Shown here one piece after another: positions 1 to 5,877 of a stretch of DNA of 6,788 nt. Every line of letters starts with the position of its first letter. The stretch's first letter is position 1. The stretch is taken from assembly GCA_017882655.1 (NCBI GenBank), contig JADGPB010000129.1, forward strand, positions 1 to 6,788. Reading direction: 5' to 3'. This DNA is from Propionibacteriales bacterium. Its GTDB lineage: Bacteria > Actinomycetota > Actinomycetes > Propionibacteriales > Propionibacteriaceae. A program made the position numbers and the translations under genes. The notes beneath the pieces are model-generated. The model searched no databases. It saw only the letters and a program-made list of their open reading frames with translations, and was not told the DNA's origin.

Positions 1-534
1 AGGCTGATCCAGCAGCACCCCGAAATCTGGTTGTCGGTCTCAGTGACCACGAGGTCTCCGAGACCCCGTGAAGTGCACGGAGTCAACTACTGGTTCATCA
101 GCGATGCCGAGTTCGACGCGCTCGTCGCGTCGGACGACCTGCTCGAGTGGGCGCTCGTCCACGGACTGCACCGTTACGGCACGCCGAAGCAGCCGGTCCT
201 GAAAGCGCTGGCGGAGGGCCGGGCGTGCCTGCTCGAGCTCGATCTGGCAGGCGCCCGACGGGTGCGAGAGAAGATGCCCGAGGTGCGTTCGGTCTTCCTC
301 ATGCCGCCCAACCGGGCGGAGCTCGAGCGGCGGCTGAGGGGACGCGGTACGGAGGATGAGGCCGAGCTGACGCGTCGGTTCCGTACCGCGGACGAGGAGT
401 TCGCGGCCGCTTCGGAGTTCGACGAGATCATCGTCAACAGCGATGTCGCGAAGTCCTGCCGGGAGTTGGTAAGATTCATGGGTCTGAGCCCTGGCTCCGC
501 TGGGCGAGCATCCAACCCGACTGAAGGTAACTAG
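1..534 (+). CDS. gmk: Guanylate kinase (5' truncated by window edge)
   Basis: Guanylate kinase phosphorylates GMP to GDP with ATP in the cytoplasm, a step in guanine nucleotide synthesis and salvage. The reading frame is open from base 1, and family-like sequence (QQHPEIWLSVSVTTR) precedes the first possible start codon at 31, so the gene begins upstream; about 20-30 N-terminal residues, including the ATP-binding P-loop, are outside. Visible in order (window residues): the TTR-x-PRP GMP-binding segment at 16-22, Y30, LLEW with the conserved Glu at 47-50, RYGTP at 58-62, the LLELDLAGA strand with Asp81 at 77-85, and the RGRGTE lid at 113-118. The usual PRPGE reads PRPRE here (Arg23). The C-terminal tail after about residue 160 is not conserved family sequence as far as I can tell. 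The TAG stop overlaps the rpoZ GTG by one base (TAGTG), which suggests translational coupling. Confidence 0.96.
   Translation, partial: RLIQQHPEIWLSVSVTTRSPRPREVHGVNYWFISDAEFDALVASDDLLEWALVHGLHRYGTPKQPVLKALAEGRACLLELDLAGARRVREKMPEVRSVFLMPPNRAELERRLRGRGTEDEAELTRRFRTADEEFAAASEFDEIIVNSDVAKSCRELVRFMGLSPGSAGRASNPTEGN
523..527 (+). promoter_or_regulatory. Ribosome binding site of rpoZ
   Basis: GAAGG lies 6 bases before the GTG at 534, inside the last codons of gmk. It supports the GTG that overlaps the gmk stop as the rpoZ start. Confidence 0.65.
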
Positions 535-869
535 TGACGGTTCACGCAGAAGGCATCACCAATCCGCCGATCGACGAGCTGCTGGAGAAGGTAGACAGCA
601 AGTACCGTCTCGTCCTGTTCGCTGCCAAGCGTGCGCGCCAGATCAACGCCTACTACTCGCAGCTGGCCGAGGGCCTGCTCGAGAATGTCGGCCCCTTGGT
701 AGACACCTCCCCGCAGGAGAAGCCGTTGTCGATCGCCTTGCGTGAGGTCAACGCGAACATGCTCGAATGCACCCAGATCGATCCCGAGGCTGAGGCTGCC
801 GCCCGCGCTGAGGCCGTCGCCGATCCGGACTTCGTCTTCGGCGATCCCTTCGGCGACGCCGAGCTCTGA
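534..869 (+). CDS. rpoZ: DNA-directed RNA polymerase omega subunit
   Basis: Omega is the small RNA polymerase subunit that helps beta-prime fold and stabilises the assembled core enzyme. The 111-residue product carries the actinobacterial omega pattern: NPPIDELLEKVDSKYRLV at 10-27, then the helix AAKRARQINAYYSQL at 30-44, and the EKPLSIALREVN segment at 62-73. The last 28 residues are an acidic, low-complexity tail (many Glu/Asp), common in actinobacterial omegas. The length matches the roughly 110 residues typical of this group and exceeds the about 90 residues of E. coli omega. The GTG start is set by the GAAGG ribosome binding site and by the family N-terminus. Neighbours gmk and coaBC are the usual actinobacterial partners. 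No promoter of its own can fit in the overlap with gmk, so it is probably co-transcribed. Confidence 0.97.
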   Translation: MTVHAEGITNPPIDELLEKVDSKYRLVLFAAKRARQINAYYSQLAEGLLENVGPLVDTSPQEKPLSIALREVNANMLECTQIDPEAEAAARAEAVADPDFVFGDPFGDAEL

Positions 870-880
870 GACAACCGCCC

Positions 881-2101
881 GTGAGCCGGATCGTCCTGGG
901 CGTGTCCGGCGGAATCGCCGCGTACAAAGCCTGTGAGATCCTTCGGCGTCTGCGCGAGGACGGACACGACGTCACGGTCGTGCCCACCGAGAACGCGTTG
1001 CGTTTCGTGGGGGAGACGACGTTCGCCGCGCTGTCCGGAAAGCCCGTGGCGACAGACGTGTTCACCGGCGCGGACGCCATCCCGCACGTACGACTGGGCC
1101 GTGAGGCCGACCTCGTACTCGTTGCTCCTGCCACGGCTGACCTCATCGCCCGGCAGGCTGCTGGTCGGGCCGACGACCTGCTGACCAACGTGCTGCTCAC
1201 GGCGACCTGCCCCGTGCTGGTGTGCCCTGCGATGCACACGGAGATGTGGCTCCATCCCGCAACGACCCAGAACGTCGCCACCTTGCGGTCCCGCGGCATC
1301 GTCGTGCTGGATCCCGCCTCGGGTCGACTCGCCGGCGCGGACAATGGCATCGGCCGGCTGCCAGAGCCGGCGGAGATCGTCGGGATCGCGGAGGCGCTCC
1401 TCGAAGGCGACATCAGCACGCGAGCCGCTGAGCGCGACCTCACCGGGCTGTCCGTCGTGGTGAGCGCCGGCGGTACTCACGAGGCCATCGACCCAGTCAG
1501 GTTCATCGGCAACGCGTCGTCAGGTCGCATGGGCGTCGAGATCGCCAGGGCAGCGGTACTGCGTGGCGCACGGGTGACGCTCGTGGCCGCCCACGTGGAC
1601 GTACCGTGGCCGTCCTCGGTGGATGTTCGCACCGTCGCGTCGACCGCGGACCTGGCCACCGCGATGACAGAGACCGCCGCCTCCGCGGACATCATCGTCA
1701 TGGCCGCCGCTGTCGCCGACTTCACGCCGATCGCCCCTTCGGGCGAGAAGCTCAAGAAGTCCGGCGGGGACGGAATGTCCCTCGAGCTCATCCAGACGAC
1801 GGATGTGCTCGCCGGTTTGACGCGGGCCCGTCGCGCCGGACAGACCATCGTCGGGTTCGCCGCTGAGACGATCGCCGACGAGACCGCGTTGGTGGCTGCG
1901 GGACGTGCCAAACTGTCGCGTAAAGGCGCCGACCTGCTCGTCGTGAACGACGTGTCGGACCACAAGGTGTTCGGAATGTCCGACACCACTGTCATGATCG
2001 TGGACACCGCCGGTGCCTGTGGTCGCGTCGCGGCCAGCAAGGCCGTCGTTGCACATCGGATACTCGACGCGGTGGTCAACCACCGCGCCATGGCCAACTA
2101 G
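881..2101 (+). CDS. coaBC: Bifunctional phosphopantothenoylcysteine decarboxylase / phosphopantothenate-cysteine ligase
   Basis: CoaBC carries out two steps of coenzyme A synthesis: the CoaB domain joins 4'-phosphopantothenate and cysteine using CTP, and the FMN-dependent CoaC domain decarboxylates the product to 4'-phosphopantetheine. The CoaC domain spans about residues 1-185: the flavoprotein start GVSGGIAAYK at 7-16, the catalytic His69 in HVRLG, the VAPATADLIA flavin loop at 81-90, and the substrate clamp PAMHTEMW at 116-123. The CoaB domain spans about 188-400: SAGGTHEAIDPVRFIGN at 195-211, SSGRMG at 213-218, AAAVADF at 275-281, KLKK at 290-293, GFAAET at 325-330, and the KGADLLVVND segment at 348-357. 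The total of 406 residues is normal for the fused enzyme. The GTG at 881 starts right at the flavin-fold strand; there is no clear Shine-Dalgarno, so reinitiation after rpoZ (11-base gap) is likely. Two CoaC positions differ from the E. coli enzyme: His119 replaces Asn and Gly152 replaces the loop Cys. Confidence 0.96.
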   Translation: MSRIVLGVSGGIAAYKACEILRRLREDGHDVTVVPTENALRFVGETTFAALSGKPVATDVFTGADAIPHVRLGREADLVLVAPATADLIARQAAGRADDLLTNVLLTATCPVLVCPAMHTEMWLHPATTQNVATLRSRGIVVLDPASGRLAGADNGIGRLPEPAEIVGIAEALLEGDISTRAAERDLTGLSVVVSAGGTHEAIDPVRFIGNASSGRMGVEIARAAVLRGARVTLVAAHVDVPWPSSVDVRTVASTADLATAMTETAASADIIVMAAAVADFTPIAPSGEKLKKSGGDGMSLELIQTTDVLAGLTRARRAGQTIVGFAAETIADETALVAAGRAKLSRKGADLLVVNDVSDHKVFGMSDTTVMIVDTAGACGRVAASKAVVAHRILDAVVNHRAMAN

Positions 2102-2105
2102 GGAG
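2101..2105 (+). promoter_or_regulatory. Ribosome binding site of metK
   Basis: GGGAG begins on the last base of the coaBC TAG stop and ends 5 bases before the metK GTG. The 9-base gap holds nothing else, which rules out a SAM riboswitch or promoter directly in front of metK. Confidence 0.7.
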
Positions 2106-2110
2106 CACCT

Positions 2111-3298
2111 GTGCCTCGTTTGTTCACCTCGGAGTCCGTCACCGAGGGCCATCCCGACAAGGTCGCCGACTCGATCGCCGACTCTGTACTCGACGCCTTG
2201 CTGACGCAGGATCCGAGGAGCCGGGTGGCCGTCGAGACCCTGGTCACCACCGGACTCGTCGTCGTGGCGGGAGAGGTGACGACGGAGGCGTACGTAGACA
2301 TTGCGAAGATCGCTCGCCAGCGGGTCCTCGACATCGGCTACACCTCCAGCGACATCGGGTTCGACGGCGAGTCCTGCGGCGTCGTAGTCGCGCTGGGCAG
2401 CCAGTCCCCGGACATCGCACAGGGCGTGAACTCCGCCGAGGAGCACCGCGCCGAGGGCTCGGCCGACGACAACGACTCCCAGGGCGCCGGTGACCAGGGC
2501 CTCATGTTCGGGTACGCCTGCTCAGACACCGCCACCCTCATGCCGCTCCCCATCGACATCGCCCACCGGCTCAGCGAGCGGCTCACCGCCGTACGTCGCG
2601 GCGGCGAGCTCGACTACCTCCGTCCGGACGGCAAGACGCAGGTCACGATCGAGTACGACGGAGACACCCCCATCGCGATCGACACTGTCGTCGTGTCCAC
2701 CCAGCACCGTGCAGATGTCACGCAGTCGCAGATCAAGGCCGACGTCGAGCGACTCATCATCGGGCCCGTTCTCGCGACGTACGAGCTGGCCCGACCCCAC
2801 CTCAAGGTCTACGTGAACCCGACCGGGTCCTTCGTCGTGGGCGGCCCGATGGGAGACGCCGGCGTCACGGGACGCAAGATCATCGTCGACACGTACGGCG
2901 GCATGGCTCGTCACGGTGGTGGCGCGTTCTCGGGCAAGGACCCGTCCAAGGTCGACCGCTCCGCGTCGTACGCGATGCGTTGGGTGGCCAAGAACGTCGT
3001 CGCGTCGGGCCTCGCGACCCGCTGCGAGGTGCAGGTCGCGTACGCGATCGGCCGCGCTCACCCGGTGGGCCTGTACGTCGACTGCTTCGGCACGGAGAAG
3101 GTTCCGCTCGAGCAGGTCACCGCGGCGGTGGAGAGCGTCTTCGACCTTCGTCCAGCCGTCATCATCCGTCAGCTCGACCTGCTGCGCCCGATCTACTCGT
3201 TGACCACCAACTACGGCCACTTCGGCCGTGAGCTGAGTGAGTTCGGCTGGGAGCGGACCGACAAGGCCGACACGCTGGCGCAGGCTGTCCGGGGGTAG
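2111..3298 (+). CDS. metK: S-adenosylmethionine synthetase (methionine adenosyltransferase)
   Basis: MetK makes S-adenosylmethionine, the main methyl donor, from methionine and ATP, releasing phosphate and pyrophosphate; the enzyme is a cytoplasmic tetramer. The 395-residue product is full length for the family. Visible motifs: FTSESVTEGHPDK at 5-17 with the phosphate-contacting His14 and Asp16, the signature GAGDQGLMFGYA at 125-136, LKVYVNPTGSFVVGGP at 231-246, GRKIIVDTYGG at 254-264, and the second signature GGGAFSGKDPSKVDRS at 269-284 carrying the catalytic lysines and Asp282. The C-terminal YGHFGR segment (368-373) is also conserved. Start: GTG behind GGGAG, giving the standard N-terminus. 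Its place between coaBC and priA is usual in actinobacteria. With a 9-base gap upstream it probably depends on the operon promoter outside the window. Confidence 0.98.
   Translation: MPRLFTSESVTEGHPDKVADSIADSVLDALLTQDPRSRVAVETLVTTGLVVVAGEVTTEAYVDIAKIARQRVLDIGYTSSDIGFDGESCGVVVALGSQSPDIAQGVNSAEEHRAEGSADDNDSQGAGDQGLMFGYACSDTATLMPLPIDIAHRLSERLTAVRRGGELDYLRPDGKTQVTIEYDGDTPIAIDTVVVSTQHRADVTQSQIKADVERLIIGPVLATYELARPHLKVYVNPTGSFVVGGPMGDAGVTGRKIIVDTYGGMARHGGGAFSGKDPSKVDRSASYAMRWVAKNVVASGLATRCEVQVAYAIGRAHPVGLYVDCFGTEKVPLEQVTAAVESVFDLRPAVIIRQLDLLRPIYSLTTNYGHFGRELSEFGWERTDKADTLAQAVRG
3291..3295 (+). promoter_or_regulatory. Ribosome binding site of priA
   Basis: A GGGGG run in the last metK codons lies 6 bases before the TTG at 3302. 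The metK TAG stop is in the same frame two codons before that TTG, so no upstream start is possible. Confidence 0.5.
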
Positions 3299-3301
3299 GC
3301 C

Positions 3302-5275
3302 TTGGATCTGCCCGTCGCGCGCGTGCATGTCGACGTCGGGCTTCCGCACCTCGACAGGCTGTTCGACTACGCGGTGCCTGAGGCGCTCGACCAGGCCGCC
3401 GTGCCGGGTTCCCGGGTGCGAGTGAGGTTCTCCGGCCGGCTCGTCGACGGCTACGTCGTCGAGCGGGTCGCCGAGAGCGAGCTGGCACGTCTCGCGCCGC
3501 TCTCCAAGAGCCTCTCCGACGAGGTCGTCCTGCCGCCTGCGACGATCGAGCTGGTACGAGCGGTCGCCGATCACTACGCGGGCACGTTCTCGGACGTGGT
3601 GCGGCTGGCCGTTCCGCCACGGCATGCGGCGACAGAGAAGGCGGAGGTCAAGCCGCTGCCGGAAACGGGGGCCCCTGACGCGAGTCCAGGGCCCTTGGCC
3701 GCCTACCCGGACGGCGTCGGCTACATCTCCGCGCTCGCCTCCGGGGCGTCTCCCCGGGCGGCGTGGACGGTCGTACCGGTGGCAGCACCGATCGGCGACT
3801 GGACCGAGGGCTTCGCCGCGGCGGCCGCTGCCTGCGTGGCATCAGGGCGGTCCGCCGTCCTCGTCGTCCCTGACGTCAAGGACGTGGCCCGCCTGCTGCC
3901 AGCCGTCGAGCGTCGCGTGGGCAGGGGTCTGGTCGTACGGCAGTCGGCCGACCTCGGTCCGGCCGCACGCTACCGGGCGTTCCTGCGTGGTCTGAGGGGT
4001 CAGGCTCGGGTGGTCGTGGGGACGCGGTCCGCGGTCTTCGCGCCGGTGGTCGATCTCGGACTCGTCTGCGTCTGGGACGACGGCGACGACCTCCTCAGCG
4101 ACCCGCACGCGCCGTACCCGCATGCCCGCGACGTGGCCGCCATCCGCGTCACCCAGCGCGGCGCTGGGCTCCTGCTCGGCTCGTACTCACGGACCGCCGA
4201 GGTCCAGTCGTGGGTGGGGCGCAGCTGGCTCCACCCGATCGCGTTGACCGCCGATCGTGCGCGCACCGAGGCGCCGGCCGTACGGGTGGCGGCTGATGAT
4301 GACTTCGCCCTGGAGCGGGACCCGGAAGCGCGGGCGGCCAGGTTGCCGCACCAGGCGTTCAGCGTCGTACGTACCGGGCTGGCGCAGGGCCCCATCCTCG
4401 TCCAGGTGCCGCGTGCCGGGTACGTGGTCAGCCTGAGCTGCCAGACCTGCCGGGAACCGGTGCGATGCCCGCACTGTCGAGGCCGTGTCCGTACCGATTC
4501 CTCTCCGGGATCGGGGCATCCGCTCACGACCTGTACGTGGTGCGGGCGAGCGGTGCTCGGCTGGAGCTGCCCGAGCTGCGGTGGAACCAGGTGGCGCTCC
4601 ACGAGAGTCGGCTCCGAACGTACGGCGGAGGAGCTCGGGAAGGCCTTCCCCGGTACGACCGTGCGATTGTCATCGCTGGGGAAGGTGCTCACCGAAGTGG
4701 GATCCGAGCCCTGCCTCGTGGTCGCGACGCCCGGTGCGGAACCGGTCGCCGACGGAGGGTACGCGGCGGCTCTCCTGCTCGACTCGAGCGTGCTGCTCAA
4801 CCGTCCCGACCTGCGAGCCGCCGAGGAGGCGCTGCGACGCTGGTTCCTGGTGACGGCGCTGGTGCGTCCGGGGTCCGACGGAGGCACGGTCTTGGTCGTC
4901 GGGCCGTCCGGCTCGCGCCCACTTCAAGCACTCACCAGGGTCGACCCGGTCGGGTTCGCGGAGCGCGAGCTGGCCGACCGCGTCGAGGCCGAGCTTCCGC
5001 CGGCTGTCTTCCTCGCCGTAGCGCAGGGAGAGTGGGCTGCGCTCATTGAGTTGGCCGCGGCGGTAGCGACGGTGCCCGGTGCAGTCGCTCTAGGCCCAGC
5101 GCTCGTGGTCCCGACCGAGGACGGGGCGGACCAGCTGGCGCGGCTGGTCATCAGGTCGCCGTTGGCGTCGGGGCCGCCGCTCGTGGCCACGCTCCGCGCC
5201 TTCCTTGCGGCTCGGTCGGCTCGCAAGGACCAGCGGCAGCTGCGGATCAAGGTCGACCCGGTCGACGTCGGCTGA
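3302..5275 (+). CDS. priA: Primosomal protein N' (PriA), actinobacterial type without helicase motifs
   Basis: PriA recognises stalled or broken replication forks and leads reloading of the replicative helicase. The 657-residue product has the N-terminal 3'-DNA-end binding domain (about 1-105: PVARVHVDVGLPHLDRLFDY, then RVRVRFSGRLVDGYV), a degenerate ATPase region, and an intact zinc region with four Cys-x2-Cys pairs (C380/C383, C389/C392, C411/C414, C423/C426). The lobe-1 stretch VVVGTRSAVFAPVVDLGLV (237-255) is recognisable. The Walker A site is missing (VVPVAAPIGDW at 157-167 is in its place), the DEEH box reads WDDGDD (258-263), and the QVAGRAGR motif is replaced around 509-517. Lack of helicase motifs is known for actinobacterial PriA proteins, so this is probably a structural restart factor and not a pseudogene: the frame is unbroken and the length is near normal. 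TTG is the only possible early start, because the metK stop is in frame just upstream. Confidence 0.93.
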   Translation: MDLPVARVHVDVGLPHLDRLFDYAVPEALDQAAVPGSRVRVRFSGRLVDGYVVERVAESELARLAPLSKSLSDEVVLPPATIELVRAVADHYAGTFSDVVRLAVPPRHAATEKAEVKPLPETGAPDASPGPLAAYPDGVGYISALASGASPRAAWTVVPVAAPIGDWTEGFAAAAAACVASGRSAVLVVPDVKDVARLLPAVERRVGRGLVVRQSADLGPAARYRAFLRGLRGQARVVVGTRSAVFAPVVDLGLVCVWDDGDDLLSDPHAPYPHARDVAAIRVTQRGAGLLLGSYSRTAEVQSWVGRSWLHPIALTADRARTEAPAVRVAADDDFALERDPEARAARLPHQAFSVVRTGLAQGPILVQVPRAGYVVSLSCQTCREPVRCPHCRGRVRTDSSPGSGHPLTTCTWCGRAVLGWSCPSCGGTRWRSTRVGSERTAEELGKAFPGTTVRLSSLGKVLTEVGSEPCLVVATPGAEPVADGGYAAALLLDSSVLLNRPDLRAAEEALRRWFLVTALVRPGSDGGTVLVVGPSGSRPLQALTRVDPVGFAERELADRVEAELPPAVFLAVAQGEWAALIELAAAVATVPGAVALGPALVVPTEDGADQLARLVIRSPLASGPPLVATLRAFLAARSARKDQRQLRIKVDPVDVG

Positions 5276-5297
5276 GCCCCTGCGGCGCGGCTCAGCC
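5270..5297 (+). terminator. Hairpin terminator overlapping the priA stop codon
   Basis: GGCTGAGCC (5270-5278) and GGCTCAGCC (5289-5297) are a perfect 9-bp inverted repeat with a 10-base loop. The left arm contains the priA TGA. No T-run follows, as is common for actinobacterial intrinsic terminators. It probably ends the gmk-priA transcription unit. A 3' processing or mRNA-stabilising hairpin is the alternative. Confidence 0.6.
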
Positions 5298-5317
5298 TCG
5301 GATGAGGGCAACAGAAG

Positions 5318-5323
5318 TACCCT
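5318..5323 (+). promoter_or_regulatory. Putative -10 box for the lysine-rich protein gene
   Basis: TACCCT fits the TANNNT consensus of actinobacterial housekeeping promoters, and it lies just behind the hairpin after priA. Initiation about 7 bases downstream (near 5330) would give a leader of roughly 33 bases containing the ribosome binding site. I see no convincing -35 element. Such hexamers occur by chance, so this rests on position. Confidence 0.35.
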
Positions 5324-5348
5324 GTGCTGATCGGGCGTTGCGGCGAAC

Positions 5349-5353
5349 AGGGG
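5349..5353 (+). promoter_or_regulatory. Ribosome binding site of the lysine-rich protein gene
   Basis: AGGGG lies 9 bases before the ATG at 5363. It favours that ATG over the in-frame GTG at 5324, which would also fall upstream of the predicted transcript start. Confidence 0.55.
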
Positions 5354-5362
5354 CACACGGAC

Positions 5363-5839
5363 ATGGCGAAGTCGAAGAAGGCGGACGAGAAAGCTGCCGC
5401 CAAGAAGGCAGCCGAGAAGAAGCTGAAGGCCAAGGCCGCGCAGAAGGCCAACGAGAAGGCCGCCGCGAAGAAGGCCAAGGAGAAGGCGGCCGCGAAGAAG
5501 GCGGCCGAGAAGCTCGCTGCGGCGAAGAAGGCCACGCAGAAGGCGGACGCCAAGAAGGCCTCTGCCAAGAAGGCCGCACAGAAGCTGACTGTTGCGAAGA
5601 AGGCGACGCAGAAGGCAGTCGCGACTCAGGCCGTCGTTGAGAGCCTTCCTGCGTCGGCGAGCGTTGCGCGCGAAGTGCCAGCTGCAGCTGCCATCGTGGG
5701 GGATCAGGGCGTCATCGAGCCTGCTGTGCCCGCCGGTCCGACGCGTCGGCAGCTGCTCGTGACCGCTGGTGAGCTCGGGATCGTCGGTCGCCACCGCATG
5801 TCGAAGGAGCAGCTCGAGGCGGCCGTCGCGGCTCACTGA
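5363..5839 (+). CDS. Lysine/alanine-rich protein with a Rho-N/SAP-like C-terminal segment
   Basis: I do not recognise this as a named gene. The 158-residue product has three parts. Residues 1-84 are an Ala/Lys tail with 30 Lys, only 7 Asp/Glu and no Arg, built on units like EKAAAKKA at 9-10 residue spacing, resembling histone-H1-like or HupB-type DNA-binding tails. Residues 85-126 are an Ala/Val/Pro-rich linker. Residues 127-158 (RRQLLVTAGELGI, then GRHRMSKEQLEAAV) fit the two-helix pattern of the Rho-terminator N-terminal domain or SAP module, which binds nucleic acid. A nucleoid-associated or nucleic-acid-binding role is therefore inferred, not shown. There is no signal peptide or membrane segment. 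The ATG at 5363 is chosen for its AGGGG site; a GTG at 5324 would add 13 residues of unremarkable sequence. Hairpins on both sides and a -10-like box suggest its own transcription unit, separate from priA and fmt. Confidence 0.85.
   Translation: MAKSKKADEKAAAKKAAEKKLKAKAAQKANEKAAAKKAKEKAAAKKAAEKLAAAKKATQKADAKKASAKKAAQKLTVAKKATQKAVATQAVVESLPASASVAREVPAAAAIVGDQGVIEPAVPAGPTRRQLLVTAGELGIVGRHRMSKEQLEAAVAAH
5369..5614 (+). repeat. Degenerate in-frame Ala/Lys repeat region
   Basis: The DNA encoding residues 3-84 of the lysine-rich protein is made of imperfect repeats rich in AAG and GCC/GCG codons. GCCGCGAAGAAGGC occurs exactly at 5462-5475 and again at 5489-5502, 27 bases (9 codons) apart, and a one-base variant lies at 5396-5409. 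This is low-complexity coding repeat, not a mobile element. It can change length by slippage or recombination. Confidence 0.8.
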
Positions 5840-5840
5840 G

Positions 5841-5859
5841 CGAGCCGGTGCGCGGCTCG
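5841..5859 (+). terminator. Hairpin after the lysine-rich protein gene
   Basis: CGAGCCG (5841-5847) and CGGCTCG (5853-5859) form a 7-bp perfect stem with a 5-base loop, starting 2 bases after the TGA stop. There is no T-run. It could be a GC-rich intrinsic terminator separating this gene from fmt. The stem is short, so the call is tentative. Confidence 0.45.
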
Positions 5860-5864
5860 GTCGG

Positions 5865-5870
5865 TACGCT
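5865..5870 (+). promoter_or_regulatory. Putative -10 box for leaderless fmt transcript
   Basis: TACGCT matches TANNNT and ends 7 bases before the fmt ATG, the distance at which transcription would begin at or next to the start codon. No Shine-Dalgarno is present in front of fmt, in keeping with a leaderless mRNA. I see no clear -35 element. Confidence 0.45.
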
Positions 5871-5877
5871 GCCGCAC

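Noticed and set aside
653..1480. Long open frame of 275 codons on the - strand opposite rpoZ and coaBC
   Set aside because: It lies fully opposite two confidently identified genes. Its composition (Arg/Gly/His-rich, no motif) is what the reverse of high-GC codons produces.
2102..2110. Possible SAM riboswitch in front of metK
   Set aside because: Only 9 bases separate coaBC and metK. There is no room for an aptamer outside coding sequence.
2522..3625. 367-codon open frame on the - strand opposite metK and the start of priA
   Set aside because: It is antisense to metK and priA, shows no recognisable domain, and spans a gene boundary. It is a high-GC shadow.
3302..5275. priA as a pseudogene because its helicase motifs are missing
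   Set aside because: The frame is intact, the zinc cysteines and DNA-binding domain are conserved, and loss of helicase motifs is a known feature of actinobacterial PriA.
5324..5362. GTG at 5324 as the start of the lysine-rich protein
   Set aside because: It has no well-placed ribosome binding site and falls at or before the predicted transcript start. The ATG at 5363 has AGGGG at good spacing.
4924..5568. - strand frame with a Phe/Ala-rich hydrophobic stretch that looks like a membrane protein
   Set aside because: The Phe/Ala pattern is the reverse complement of the AAG/GCC codons of the lysine-rich gene, so the apparent membrane segments are an artefact.
5302..5640. + strand frame of 112 codons, Gly/Glu/Arg-rich, overlapping the lysine-rich gene
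   Set aside because: It is the same repeat read in another frame. The frame starting at 5363 has the ribosome binding site and a sensible C-terminal domain.
5363..5839. The repeats as a CRISPR array or mobile repeat
   Set aside because: The repeats are imperfect, in frame, without unique spacers, and encode a continuous Ala/Lys protein segment.
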